Below are positions 1 through 11,283 of a stretch of DNA of 49,769 bases, piece by piece; the stretch's first letter is position 1; the number at the start of each line of letters is the position of its first letter. The stretch spans positions 138,110 through 187,878 of the forward strand of contig MNCI01004118.1 in NCBI GenBank assembly GCA_015680685.1, given 5' to 3'. The notes beneath the pieces are model-generated. The model had not been told where the DNA came from and made no database searches. It saw only the letters and a list, made by a program, of their open reading frames with translations. The translations under genes and the position numbers were made by a program. Origin of the DNA: Gnetum montanum. Taxonomy: Eukaryota > Streptophyta > Gnetopsida > Gnetales > Gnetaceae.

Positions 1-1
1 G

Positions 2-1384
2 ACTAAATAAACGGCAAACACCCCAACGGTTACCTTATCCCCAAGTAAACCCAAGGCAATTCCAACAACCTTCAACATATTATCCAAGTGGAACTCCACC
101 ACAACCCATTGAGCAACATCAATAGTGGTAATATCCACAATCATGGGGGATGCCACCACTAAGGCAACAATACCCCTACCGACAACCTGACCCATATGGC
201 TACTATGTGCAGCATCCAATCTCTTGACATGATTCTGTTAGCCACATTACACCACAACATCACTACCAAGCCCATGAGTATTATAGAACTCCTTCTCCTA
301 GCGAAGATAACCCACAAAAATACCATCCTTCAAATCCATCCGCAGCTCTCACACCAATAGCTCCATTACCACCTACTCCAACAATGCAAGGAGAACTCCC
401 TACTCAACCGCAGGGTTGTGAATCCTCAACCAGTTGTTGGTTCTAACAACCATATGAAGAAAAGACCTTTCTTTAGAACCAATAGTCCAACCAAGCCCTT
501 ACAACCACAAGCAGTTGAACCCTTGAATGCCTCCCCATCAAATAAAGCTTCAAAGCTCCCTTCGAACCAAACACCAAGCTCAACGCATACGGTTATGTTA
601 ACACATGCTGTAACTGACTGGATCAAGGTTGGCCACCTTCCCAGGAAATTCTCTGATCCTAGAAGCCCTCTAATCTATCTCCAAATCACTGGGAATGAGC
701 CATGCAAAGCTCTTTTGGACTCAGGTTCTAGAGTCAACTTAATATCACAAGAAATGTACAAAGCCTGGAACCTACCTCCATTAAGAAAGAGCAATATTCA
801 CCTAGAGTTGGTTGACCAGTCCATCACTGTTCCCTTGGGACTGATGGAGGACATCATCACCACTGTGTGTGGGTGGTCGTACTAGCTAATTTCCTAGTGA
901 TACAAGTGAATAATGGTAAAGGGGACTTCCCAATAATAATGGGAAGGGCATGGCTAAGTACTATAGATGCACGCCTAGGAATCTACGATCTTTCCCTAGA
1001 AATATCTAAGGAGAACACTTTTGGAAAGATCGAGAAGAAGAAGGTTCCACACATTGCATACAGTGATACAAGGTGCAATTGTGTGTAGAGATTATGGGTT
1101 GTGCAAACTTTAGCATTGCCTGCATGCAACCGGTGTGCACAAGAAATTAATATACAAAAGTGCCTGTATGCAGCAGCCACATGACAAGAAGACACCCAGT
1201 GGTTGATAGCTGATCAAGAGAGAAACTCACTAACGTGCATGGAACTAACTGAGGGAATAACTTGCGCTTACTTCAAAAGCATAGATGCACTAGAGCAAGT
1301 CCGCTGCCAACTTCCAAGCCTTAACCTTGAAAACATCAACTGGGGGAAGTTGGAAATTCTTGAAAAATTTAAACAAGAGCCCTG
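2..1384 (+). pseudogene. Gag C-terminus and aspartic protease of element A (broken)
   Basis: A retroelement polyprotein fragment. Positions 1-590 encode a Gln/Pro/Tyr-rich gag tail (a QQYPY..QPDPYGYY stretch is readable near 160-210). The protease follows: the catalytic Asp-Ser-Gly lies at 718-726 inside LLDSGSRVNLIS, and the conserved IIMGRAWLS strand lies near 933-960. The frame is open at 418-885, then a 2-base loss relative to B just after CGWSY shifts it, and it resumes at 867-1088 and 1203-1385. It ends with a KFKQEP-like linker that in polymerase-bearing relatives leads to reverse transcriptase; here stops follow at once. The stops and frameshift make it non-functional. Family assignment is firm; Athila-like placement rests on protease style and the tRNA-Asp primer site of its relatives. 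Confidence 0.82.
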
Positions 1385-3169
1385 ATAATAGATTGTTAGT
1401 CAATGTGCAATAGACCAAACCTTTCCATGAATTTAGAACGGTCAATGCACACAATACCTCTGAGAAGGGATGACCCTACTCACAATTTTGGATCTCCTCC
1501 TTCCAACTCAGTCATGGGGGAGATGGCCACCTCTGCTAACCATTTGAGGCCCTCGGTTCCTTTTTAAGTTTTTGTTTTACATATTTTTGTTTTACAAATT
1601 TCTATAACTTTTCTTGTTTTTGTTTTGCAACATTGTTTATACTTTTTTATTTCTTTGTGTAACTGTTTGTTTTATTTATTTATTTTTTTGTTTTTTTCTT
1701 TGTTTGTTGTTTTTGTTTTGTTAGATTCGTCTCCTAATAAGTGCTCCTGATGGTGGTATGAACTGTACTCTATTGATTACTAATTTTTGGTTTTTACCTT
1801 TGAGTTATAATGTTGATGCTAAGGTATGGTTCTTTTGATATAATATTCAGTGAGTCCATGTCATCCATGCATCCATGAATTTCTATGGTCTCTCTTGGCT
1901 TGGAACTATACAATCCCATTATTTAATAATAAAACTATTAACAAATTGGTGACTTGACATTTCTCAAACTAAGGGAGGAATCAAGGACTATAAAGGATGT
2001 GACTTCAAAGGGATTTGATGCATTTGTGCTGGCTATTCTCTTGGGTGCTTGGATGTTTTCTTCTTGAGTTTTCCTTACCATTCCAACATTGCTCCATTAT
2101 CAAGAAGCTGAACCAATAAAAATAAGTCTTCGCATGGTGTGGTTCTCATGCAAAAAAAAAACACAGTGAGAATTCAAAGCACACCCCTTAGACAAAATAA
2201 TCATCTGGGCTACAAGCACTAGTTATGGAACTAAACAAACATGTTCTCTCTAACTAAGGCCCTTTCTCGCTTCCTACTTTTCCATTTCTTGTTTCNCTTG
2301 GTAAATTCTTGGGGTTAAGTCTTTAACTCCTGCTCCCAAATGACATTTTCAGAGCCTACAGACTCTTTGAATGTGCATTTTTTAGAGCATCAAAGGCATG
2401 AGCCTACTTTGGGGAGAACCCACTGGCATTCCTATTTGGTACATTAGTTAACTTCTTTTCCTTAAACATTTCTGCAATCAACATTTTTTTTGTTCATTCC
2501 CATCTCTGACATCCATTTTATCAGCGTTTTCATTGTTTCTTTTTCTCCATCTTTCTTATTCCTTATCTTTTTCCATTCTATCATTACCTGAGGATCACTT
2601 TTAGTCATGGGGGCCCTAGTCCAATTTTTTCAATTTTTCCTAACCCCTACACCTTTGGTAGCCACCAATGTTATATCTCTAGAATTAGTATTGGCCATAT
2701 CACAACTCCGCCAATGGACCTTACACCGAGGCAAAGTATCAACTGTATTTTGATTTGCTTATCCTTGCTCATATGTGATTGTGTTGTGTGTACAGATGGT
2801 AATCATACAGTAATGGACTGGACCTAGAGAAAACACTCAGGGTGGACTGGTGTTGGAACGGTTGTGCAAGGAACAAGATTGATGGCGTGGTTATGGATGG
2901 ACAATGGAAGGTGTGATTTTGGCGTCAGCAGCAACACATCTTCTTCTTTTCTCTCTCTCTCTCTCTTCTCTCTCAGCTGCCAAATAAGGCTGGATGTCAA
3001 TTGTGTATAGTGTTCACTCTTGTAGTCATGAACACTAATATTGTCATGTATTGTAATGTTGATCCATTCACATGTCATCCCATTCATCATTAGTTGTCAT
3101 TCAAGTCAATAATCCCGTACCTTCCCAATATTTTGTAAGGAACTCGAGGATGAGTTTTCATTCAGTCAT
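1385..3169 (+). other. Long non-coding 3' internal region of element A
   Basis: No domain is recognisable in this 1.8 kb. It matches B at about 20420-22420. Near its start is a GGGGGAGATGG purine run (about 1515) that resembles a second internal polypurine tract. T-rich sequence follows (1560-1730). Near the end a pyrimidine-rich CT tract (about 2940-2976) runs into CAG, like a 3' splice acceptor. Weak open frames on both strands around 2824-3090 recur in B and J. One undetermined base lies at about 2296. Confidence 0.6.
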
Positions 3170-3176
3170 GGGGGTA

Positions 3177-3984
3177 TGATGAGCCACAATATCGCGTACA
3201 CGATATCGCATACAAAATATCACATCCGCCAAGCAATCTCGCATCCTACCTCATCTTCTATAAATAAGAGGTGGTGCCCTTGGTTCCAAGGTAGTTAGAC
3301 TTAGACCCTTAGCTAGATTCTTGCAATTTTATTATCCTAGAGTTAGAATTATTTCTATGTGCCTACAGTAGAAGTCATAGAGTGAACAGATCTTTATTCG
3401 AACAATTTATACCTAAGCACAACTTTGTGTACGGTAATAAAGATGAACTTTATGATAAACCTTGCAGCATACAGATTAAGCTAATTAGTAATTAATTATT
3501 TTTTAATGCTTTCCTAGTTAATTAATATCTCTCTCAACCGTCAACCCCTTTAGTTAAATACACTCAGTACGACTGCTTCAAGCATGCGTGTAGCGCTTGG
3601 TAACCCAGTGACAATTAGCGTTTGGTAATCCCAGTAGCATTGCACTAATTCAGGATATGTACAACAAGTGGGAATGGATACTAGTGTTAGAAACATTTAG
3701 AAACTAGTTAATCAATAGTTAATGTAAGTTAGCCACTTAGTTCTCTCTCCCTCTCCCTTATTAGCAGAAGACATAAAAAATATAAAAGCTATAGAAATCA
3801 TATACCTCAAGCTTACTTAACCATACAATCGTGACAATACAAGTAAGTTTGGAAAGACAACGATTGATTAACCCTGAGTGTTCCATTAAGGTGTGTAAGC
3901 ACTTAGTCCTTGGAGTTTGATCGGATCATGTGTGAAATGCTCGTATTTGTATGATTGAGTGTAGGGGTATCTCGTCACTCATCA
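3177..3984 (+). repeat. 3' LTR of element A (808 bp)
   Basis: It starts TGATGAG just after the GGGGGTA stop and ends CTCATCA. Degenerate GCGATATCGC-type palindromes occupy about 3184-3235, and a TATAAATA box lies at 3259-3266. An AATAAAG polyadenylation-type signal sits near 3438. Two copies of the TTGGTAAyCC motif lie around 3597-3635, and a U5 hairpin lies at 3808-3851. No primer site follows, as expected of a 3' LTR. Confidence 0.85.
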
Positions 3985-4228
3985 CCAGTTTAGGAATGGC
4001 TTCCCCCCACGACTAGGATTGTCGCCACCGTGATCGAACACCGTATATTTGTATAAACTCTAGGTGTAACATGCTTCCCCAATGCTCATATAAATGTAAC
4101 AAGATTAGGCATTGGCCCTTGGGATGATCATACAGGCAAATGTTGCATTCATATGTATGATTAGCAGTTGAGCTCTTATTTTCCCCATCCCTTCTTTCTA
4201 ATTGTCTAATGATATTTTTTCCTACTTC

Positions 4229-5221
4229 TTAGGTTCTCAAAACTCTATCTCCAATAATATTGATATATTCCCCACACTTTTTATGCATCCATTCCAGCAT
4301 CTTATTGATCTTTGCCTTGATTTTCTCTAATGATTGTTGTACTGGAAAAGATGGTTCTTCCTTCTTAAGATAGGTTGATTTCTCCTTTTTGTGATTATGG
4401 ACCTCTATTAAGTTGAGATTTTGGTCCCATTGATGTTTTTCAACACTCTCCCATCTAGCCATTTCTCCTTCTTCTTTTGCTACCCGCTTAATAAGCTCTT
4501 GGAATTGATGGGTTCATAGTTTGTATAGTTGACCTTGGGCATACATCCCTAGGGTCTCTCTTGTTTCATCACGAAGCCCATCAATGATATGGTACATTAG
4601 CCTTTCCTCGGAGAACTCATGGCCTGGATAGTTGTTTAATAGTGCATAATATCTTTCTAAGGCCATGTCCAAGGGTTCATGTTGTGCTTGTTTCCTCAAG
4701 GCCAACACTCTTGCGTAAGTTTGATATATTTCATTAAAGAGTTTTACCATTGTTTGCCAACGTCGAATTGAATTTGGTTTTAACAATCTATACCATACTT
4801 TTGCTTGGCCAATGAGTGTCATAGGAAAGAGCTTGATTTTTTGCCAACCGTTATCAATGTTGTTCCATGCACAGGCATCGTAGAAGGCTTGTAAATGTTG
4901 TTGCGAATCTAAGTCATAGCCTCCTGAGAAATTGGAAAAGTTGTTTAAATCGAGCTCGGGTATGTGGCTCTCTTTACGATGCCTACGAGAGATTCGAACA
5001 GCCTCTTGAATTTGCGTTAGGGTTGTAGTGGCTAGTAGGGGTTCATCGTCATCAAGTAAGTTATGCTTTCGTGCATTGGGATGATGCTGCCTTTGTTTAT
5101 GTTTATAAGAAATCCCCACCTCAGATTACGTACTCCAATCTTCATTTTCATATAATTCATTGGTTCTCCAATGAATTTCCTCACTAGATGTGGCATTATC
5201 GTAGTCTTGTAGGGGAGGCAT
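4229..5221 (-). pseudogene. Gag of element K (two in-frame stops)
   Basis: Gag encodes the retroelement capsid. Reading from an ATG at 5221, one frame runs to 4229, about 330 codons, interrupted by only two stops (just upstream of 5119, and at 4514-4516). The capsid core is recognisable in the middle: an HLQAFYDAC segment, a KVWYRLL segment and a downstream R-rich stretch, matching the gag of B and H. The start lies about 120 bases past the primer site. Beyond 4229 in other frames a zinc-knuckle-like CNICLYDHPKGQC can be read (about 4110-4150), followed by the junction with A. The N-terminus (MPPLQDYDN) differs from the MSSSH start of the other elements, so K is a distinct subfamily. Confidence 0.82.
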
Positions 5222-5343
5222 GGTTGTAAAATTGTGTGTGAATTTGTATATGACTTTTTATAATTATTTCTTCCTAAAAGATAGATCGTTAATTCCTATA
5301 CAGCGACCTTGTATAATATAACTAATCTAGATAACTAGCACCG

Positions 5344-5361
5344 TCCCCGGCAACGGCGCCA
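5344..5361 (-). other. Primer binding site of K (tRNA-Asp, perfect)
   Basis: On the minus strand it reads TGGCGCCGTTGCCGGGGA, complementary to the 3' end of plant tRNA-Asp as I know it, one base after the LTR end. It is the only copy in the window without a mismatch and serves as reference for the others. Confidence 0.9.
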
Positions 5362-5362
5362 A

Positions 5363-6221
5363 TGATGAGTAGCGAGGTACTCCTACACTCAACCATACGA
5401 ATACAAGTGCTTCACACACAATCCGATTGAACTTTGCAGATGAACTAGTTGTGGTATCTAGACAGTTACTTGTAGATCGCAGTTTACTGTCTTCCCACCT
5501 AGACTAGTATTAGCTTTGTCACGTATGGTTTAGTCTAGAGTGAGGTGTATGATGTGTTCCTACACTAATGCTACTCCTAGGTATGATGGGAAATAATATC
5601 AACTAACCTAGGAGAGAGGATGAGAGAGAATCTAAACTAGCCTAAGTGTGATGAGCATTCGTTCCTTAATCATCTGTACACATCTTAGACCTCGTGCACG
5701 ACTACCATTGGGATTACCAAGCGCATGGCCTAGGTACGCTATTAAGTCGTACTCATTTCGCATTACTAGGAGATAAGGGTAGAGAGATATTAACTAAGAA
5801 AGCAATAAATAACAATAACAATTAAATAATTAAGCTAAGTGGATGCTACAATGATGAAGTAATCTTGATCTTTACTACTAGTCATGTGCATGTCCAAGTA
5901 TGTCACACTCAAATAAGGATGTCATACAATTACAATCATCATACTGCAGGAATGCACTAGGAAAAAGGGTTGAGAGGAAAAACTGACAAAAAGTTCCTAC
6001 CTTAATACTAAAAGAAACTAAAAAACTTAAAACTTAAAAAGGGAACTCTTTACCAAATCTGCCTGCCTCTTATTTATAGATGAGGAGATAGGTTGTGATA
6101 TCACGTACATGATATCGTATCTAGGCTATGATATCACATACACGATATCGTGTCTAGGCTGTGATATCTTGTATGTGATATCATGGGTGTGATATCACAG
6201 CCAACAATTCATGACCCATCA
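5363..6221 (-). repeat. 5' LTR of element K (859 bp)
   Basis: In element orientation it begins TGATGGGTCATG (6221 downward) and ends CTCATCA at 5363. The U3 part (about 6085-6205) contains at least five ATATC-centred palindromes such as CACGATATCGTG and GTGATATCAC. The TATA box, TATAAATA on the minus strand, is at 6071-6078. The U5 hairpin spans 5494-5545 and has its own stem sequence (TCTAGACTA/TAGTCTAGG). Confidence 0.85.
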
Positions 6222-7100
6222 GTAAGTATTAGTTGACCTTAGAAGAAGTAGAATATTGAGTAATTTTAGAATCAAGTGCTATTGGTTTATTTTAGCTTAT
6301 GAATTTACATAATCAAAATTTAGATATCAACCTTTGGCTTTAATTTCTATTGCAGATAAATTGGAAAGCTTGGCTTAGTTATATTTGAATTCGATATGGG
6401 TCATTAACCTGAGGGTAGCTCCTAAATGAAATTTGGTTTGACAACCATTTGAAACAATGTTACAAAATGCACTTGAAAATGTTTGTATCTCTATGATAGC
6501 ATCATGAATTTATCTTGTTATAATTTCTCATGTTTTCATTTTGAAAGTCTAAAAATGCATGGATATTATATCGTAAATTTTTTTTTAAAATGTCAAAAAC
6601 CTAGAACTTGCATATCTCTTGATCTAATCTAATTTGAATATCTCTTACATGTTAGATATGCCTAAACTCCTATGGTACTTATTGCATATTGATGAAAATT
6701 GTGCATTCTCTTGATCTATTTGGTTACTCTACTCCACTCCTTTTTCATGATGTCCAAAAAGGGGGAGATACTTGGTATTATATTTGATATTAGTGAGCAT
6801 TATTGAAATATTTGATAGTCAAATTAAATGATATCATCTATAAATATATGATTATGCTATCATTTGTGAATATATGAGCATGATGTGATGTAAAATAACT
6901 TGAATGATTGTGAGTTAGTACACTTTGGAAACTAATGGCTCTATTCATATGAATAACTATGATTTAGTGTACTTTGGAATCTAATGGGTACATTTAAACT
7001 GACAACATGAGTGTTATTGAAAATATATTACCCCCTTTCTTAAGAGATATGTCTAAACTCCTATGGTACTAATCCATTTTATTAAGTTTTGGACATCACC
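6222..7100 (+). other. Decayed AT-rich region, probably 3' interior of a copia element
   Basis: No coding frame is supported. Two CCAAAAAGG(G/A)GGAGAT purine tracts occur, at about 6755-6771 and 7098-7113, each preceded by the same 'ctaaactcctatggtact' phrase (about 6664 and 7051). Part of the region is therefore duplicated. An imperfect direct repeat is visible at about 6910-6938 and 6959-6989. The purine tracts resemble the polypurine tract of plant Ty1/copia elements. Confidence 0.45.
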
Positions 7101-7114
7101 AAAAAGGAGGAGAT

Positions 7115-8236
7115 TGTTGACCTTTTGGTATGTCAAAACTTAAGGAAAATGTAGAACAAAGGATGTTTGTTGTGGATATTGTATTTACAAGACAAGAACA
7201 AGAACTCCACATCATGGACAAGGACTCAAGGAAGCATGGCTATCAAAGTAAAAGACTTCATAGGCAAAATGAGACCATGAAAAATTACGAAGAATACAAG
7301 CTAAATGAAAATGCTTCAAGGATTAAAAGGAAGCTAATTCAACAAGAAAGCCTCAGGAATCAAAGCTCAAAAGTTGAGAAGACGTCTTTAAGGAATAGAA
7401 GACATCTTGGCTGAAAGGAAGTTAATCACAGGAAGAAATCTCCCAAAAATAAGAGATGTCTCCTTTCGAAAGAAGATGTCTCCTTAGAGACATCCCATTC
7501 TAAAAGAAGAAAACTCCCCAAAGTTAAAGTTGAATACAGAAAGATGTCCCAATCTTAAAGGAGACATCTACACTAGCCATTGAATAGCCATTACATGAAT
7601 TTCAAGGTATTTTCAAAAACTCTAAGGCTATAAGTAGACTCCAAACTTTTGTGTATTATGCAAGCATAGTCAACATCAAAGCTATCATTATCTATCTTAT
7701 GCTATTGTACTTGTGTACTTGAATTGTTACATCATTTGTTTAATTTGTTGTGGAACTATACTTCATTGTATGAGGAATTTGTAAATTGAGTTACATTCTC
7801 TCCTTATAATTCCTTTTTCTCTCCTTGTTGCCTTAAGGGATTGATGTGCTTCTTGCATGAAGGCATCCTTTTAGAGCTTGTTAGGATCTTGCAAGATTGA
7901 TTTTTTTTGCTGCATCAAAAAACTCCAAAGAGAAGTTCTATTTTGTATAGGTTTTGGGATCCTTTAAACCACTTTTAAACTTGTTGAGATCTTGTGGGGT
8001 TGAGAGTTGACACTATGAAGAAACTCTCCTTAGTGGAGGTTAAACTTTTTAATGGTTGTGGTGTTCTCTAAACCACATTTTTGAAGAAACAAAGTCCACA
8101 AGTGTGCAAGGAATCTACCCTCCAATTGTGGACTACCCAAGTTGGGGAACCACGTAATTCATGTGTTTTGTATAACAAGTGTTGCTTGTGATTTAATGAA
8201 CTTATTCATCCCCCCCTTCTAAGTTCTTAGTCAACA
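7115..8236 (+). repeat. Ty1/copia-type 3' LTR (1122 bp)
   Basis: It begins TGTTGACC directly after an AAAAAGGAGGAGAT tract and ends GTCAACA, so the ends are inverted repeats TGTTGA/TCAACA. The purine tract followed by TGTTG is typical of plant copia elements (SIRE/Maximus style). A TATA-like CTATAAGTAG lies near 7629. Upstream of it, at 7381-7570, about seven AGACATCT/AGATGTCT motifs are crowded together. A Lys-rich open frame at 7130-7414 inside the LTR is probably chance. No Met-tRNA primer site follows, so this is a 3' or solo LTR. Confidence 0.7.
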
Positions 8237-8859
8237 CTACCATCCTCCCAAGACCTTGCCTTGGTGAAATAAGCATTGAAACTTTGGGTGATATTCCTTT
8301 CTTATTATTTTTGAGGTTTGACATCCTTCTTCCAATAAAGCAAATTATTTCAAATGTATAAAATGTGGGACTTTTCAAAACTAAAATTTTGACTATATGT
8401 AACCCAAATCCATATTGCTAACACTATACTTTGATCGAACTTAAGTATAACTCTAACTTAAAATTCACTACATAAAAATAAACAAGGTTATTAGTTAAGC
8501 CATGCTCTTAACAACTAAATTATTAAATGTAAATGGATAAATCTTTCAAATAAATTTTTGGTTACATCTTTACTTCTAGGAAGTTAAAAATTATGATATC
8601 TATAGTTTTAAAGAGAATGAGAGAGGATTATTTAAACTAAAACCAATAGACTATGCAACCAATATAACATTAAGAAGCTTGGAGCAAAGGTAATAAGGAA
8701 GTATAATCTTAAATTCATCAACTAAGGATTGGTTATGCCACCAACATGTGACTTTTGTGTCTAATCTTCATGGGACTTAATTGTTAAACTCATCAACTGA
8801 GGACTAGTTAAGTTGACAACATGAGAGTATAACTATTGTATAAGTCATTATTGACATAA
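8237..8859. other. Degraded spacer
   Basis: AT-rich, with stops in every frame and no recognisable gene. A weak direct repeat of about 40 bases ('catcaactaaggattggtta' type) occurs near 8720 and 8790. Confidence 0.5.
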
Positions 8860-9150
8860 GTAAGTAAGTAGCATCATCATTATTATCATCATCATCCTAA
8901 CCTTGTCCTAGAAAAATGTTGTCAACTACATGAGTTTTTTTTCATCATTCATCTCTATGAACAACTAGATCTTTGTTTACTTGTAGATTTATCAAATCAT
9001 CTTCAATAATTTTTTTCTATGTCCTCTTTAATCTTCCTTTTGATGGCTTTCCTAAAATAGCGATGTAGCAACCTTTGTTTATAGGCTTCTTGTCTAATCT
9101 TCTTTGCACATGTCCAAAACATCTAAGCCATCATTCTTGAAGTAAGTAGC
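8860..9150 (-). mobile_element. RTE-type LINE 3' end (fragment)
   Basis: On the minus strand, starting near 9132, one frame reads LRCFGHVQRRL, later GKPSKGRLKRT, then stops interspersed with KIIEDDLINLQ and THVVDN. This matches the C-terminus of plant RTE LINE reverse transcriptases, which typically carry RWFGHVQRRP, GRPKKTW and a final HVADP. The 3' end at the low coordinate runs into an ATC/ATT microsatellite (8872-8899), as expected of an RTE tail. It is severely truncated and has in-frame stops. Two further antisense copies lie at 28180 and 30785. Confidence 0.65.
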
Positions 9151-10170
9151 ATGATTTCAAAGAAGAAAAAAGAAAAAAAAAAAAACTAAAAAGCCTCTCA
9201 TGTGGTGCTTAACTAAATATGGCACCACTTTAATCAACTTAGTAGAATAATGTATTTGTAAAAGTCTACCTAGACCAATATGAACCATTACTTTTTTTAC
9301 CTCATGTACCTACTAGAAACAAGTGATTAAGCTTATGCTTATTAATATTAACCAATTCAATATAAATTACTACTACAAATTAAATTGGATGAACCTATGC
9401 TATATTAATCAAGCTAAATGAGAAAGCCTCTTTCATTTGCATGCATATATTAGTCTAGCCTATCTTGACCTAGCTATATTCTTCTATAATTTTTTTGAAT
9501 GTATCATGTTGGCTATATGTTTTGAGGTGTACCATAACTAGTTATGTCATACAATTGGTTGCATCAAAGTTAATGAGCTTAGCATGCAACTAGCATGATG
9601 GGGGCTAACCAAATTATTTTTTGTTCCAATAATCTTTCTGTAAGGTGAAAGTGAGATGAGCACCATTTGTTTTGATGAATCTACTTAAAATGAAATGTAG
9701 AGGAATACATCCAAGATTTCATGCTTTTTTAGCAATCATGAACATGTTGCATAGGTGAAATAGATATAAATATAAGATATAGTATGTCCACATTCTATGC
9801 TTGTACACTTGGGTTGGCTTACATATTATTATTTGTTCAAATTTCTATATTATGACTAGTGACTTTAGTAGCTAATCTAACTATTTTCATGGTATCTTTA
9901 TTAACATCACTATAATAAGGTGTCTCAAATTTTTTCTTACTACCTTGAAATTTTTGCATTCTGGAACCAATAGAAATTTTTACATTAGTAAAAAAGCAAA
10001 CATTTTAGCATTAGTTGAAGAAATTGGAATAATCTAGAGTCCCCCATATAAGAGAAGATAATTGTTGAGAAATTAGTTCTACTAATGTAACCTTTGTTCT
10101 AGTATGCTATTTTGATAAAATTTACAGGGTAAAGAGTGTATATTAACTTCTAGTATTATTGCTATGTACG
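9151..10170. other. Degraded spacer
   Basis: AT-rich sequence with an A-run at about 9167-9186. I see no gene, LTR edge or recognisable domain. Confidence 0.5.
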
Positions 10171-10175
10171 ATAAC

Positions 10176-10240
10176 TGTTAGCTTAGTGGTAAGAGTCTTA
10201 ACTTGGTAATACTAGGTTATAGGTTCAATTTTAGTAAACA
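10176..10240 (+). repeat. tRNA-like SINE copy 1
   Basis: TAGCTTAGTGG at 10179-10189 fits the RNA polymerase III A box (TRGYNNARNGG). GGTTCAATTTT at 10222-10232, 33 bases further on, approximates the B box (GGTTCRANNCC). The segment aligns with the reverse complement of 12068-12140, so it is a repeat family rather than a single decayed tRNA. It is not a functional tRNA: the B box end is lost and no acceptor stem is evident. Confidence 0.5.
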
Positions 10241-11280
10241 ACACTAAGTTATGAACCACTTTAGTCTATAATAAAAGTTGCTCTATTTGGAATCCATTTA
10301 CCTACACACTCTCTTAGCACAATTACATATTATTGATCTTCACTTCTTTTACAACAACGCTAATTCTTCCTCTACTATAATTTGAATAAAATAATTCTTC
10401 TACTTATTAACCATCTAGAATTACCATGATTATTTTTAATAGATCTAATATTTATCCAACAAATCTAATTTTTCTATATTGGATTTGATGTTTCTCTAGT
10501 AAATTTGATTTTTTTAGTAGATCTAATTTTTCTCTAGTGCATCTAGTTTCTCTAGAATTCCCCTATGGGAGATTCTATATTACTCCCAACTTCTTTAACT
10601 AATGTTAAAATTTCTACATCTTCTATTGATGCAAAAATTTCTATTAAATCTCAAAATGCAAATTTATATGCTGATAAGAAAATTTTTTTGATGCCTTCTT
10701 CTAGTAATGTTAATGTAACTAAGATGCCTAATTTTGTTCTTATTGATGATGTATATGAGTAATTGGTTGCTAATCTTTGAACATATTGTGTTCATTAAAA
10801 TTTTGGGTTACCTACATTGTAATTGAAGTTTCATTTTTCACTTAAAGATGTGATAAAAAAAACATGACATCCAAGTCTATCATGACAGCTATTGTTCTTG
10901 TTATTTTCTACTAGTTGAGCTAGGCAATGCTTCGATGGTGTGACATACCCTAGACATAGGGCCTTTTATACATAAGCATGCAATGTTGATCATTTGTAAG
11001 TGAGATCTAAATTTTATATTCAATCTACAAAATATACTAAAGTCCCTTGCTTTTTAAGGTTATGTGATCTTCCTTTTATTCTATTTTATTTGTAAAGCTA
11101 AGCAAGAAATTATTAGTCTTCTTGATCCCATTAAGTATATGAAATCTATTTTTATAGCATTAAGTATATGATCTTCCTTTTCATATATGTTTTTTTTTTT
11201 GGAAATTAATGTTTTCAATTGTAAAAAATAATTGGTATTACAAGTAAGCAAGAGGACTTATATTTAGCCAAGTACATATT
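10241..11280. other. Degraded spacer with a small unassigned open frame
   Basis: Mostly AT-rich. A 65-codon frame at 10565-10762 (plus) is rich in Ser, Asn and Lys and has no recognised motif. A run of 'ctagt/atctaattt' near-repeats lies at about 10440-10560. No gene is supported. Confidence 0.45.
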
Positions 11281-11283
11281 ACA

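Larger units (their letters stand above)
1..3984 (+). mobile_element. Gypsy element A, 3' portion (non-autonomous, nested in K)
   Basis: This is the 3' part of a plus-strand LTR retrotransposon whose 5' end lies left of the window. In order it holds a broken gag C-terminus and protease (1-1384), about 1.8 kb without a recognisable domain, a GGGGG polypurine stop at 3170-3174, and the 3' LTR. There is no reverse transcriptase, RNase H or integrase between protease and LTR. Element B shows the same organisation and matches along this length, so the two belong to one family. The sequence right of the LTR is the gag of a minus-strand element (K), so A appears inserted into K; its right target flank would be CCAGT at 3985-3989, with the partner copy off-window. 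Confidence 0.85.
3985..6221 (-). mobile_element. Gypsy element K, 5' portion (minus strand)
   Basis: The 5' end of a minus-strand LTR retrotransposon: 5' LTR (5363-6221), a tRNA-Asp primer site and a gag gene. Its sequence stops abruptly at 3984/3985, where the LTR of element A begins, so A is most simply a later insertion into K and the rest of K lies left of the window. The right target flank is GTAAG (6222-6226). The perfect primer site and the small number of gag stops make K one of the better preserved elements here. Confidence 0.85.

Noticed and set aside
1680-1730. T-rich microsatellite as a regulatory element
   Set aside because: A low-complexity part of the element A tail, weakly kept in B; no specific signal.
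6060-6221. CRISPR-like array of regular repeats
   Set aside because: The repeats are short, irregular palindromes within an LTR U3, with no uniform spacers, in a plant genome.
7130-7414. 94-codon Lys/Arg-rich frame as a gene
   Set aside because: It lies wholly inside the U3 of a copia-type LTR, shows no motif, and its basic bias follows from the AAG-rich sequence.
10179-10232. A functional tRNA gene
   Set aside because: A box good, but the B box ends TTTT instead of CC, no acceptor stem is visible, and related copies exist nearby; a SINE fits better.
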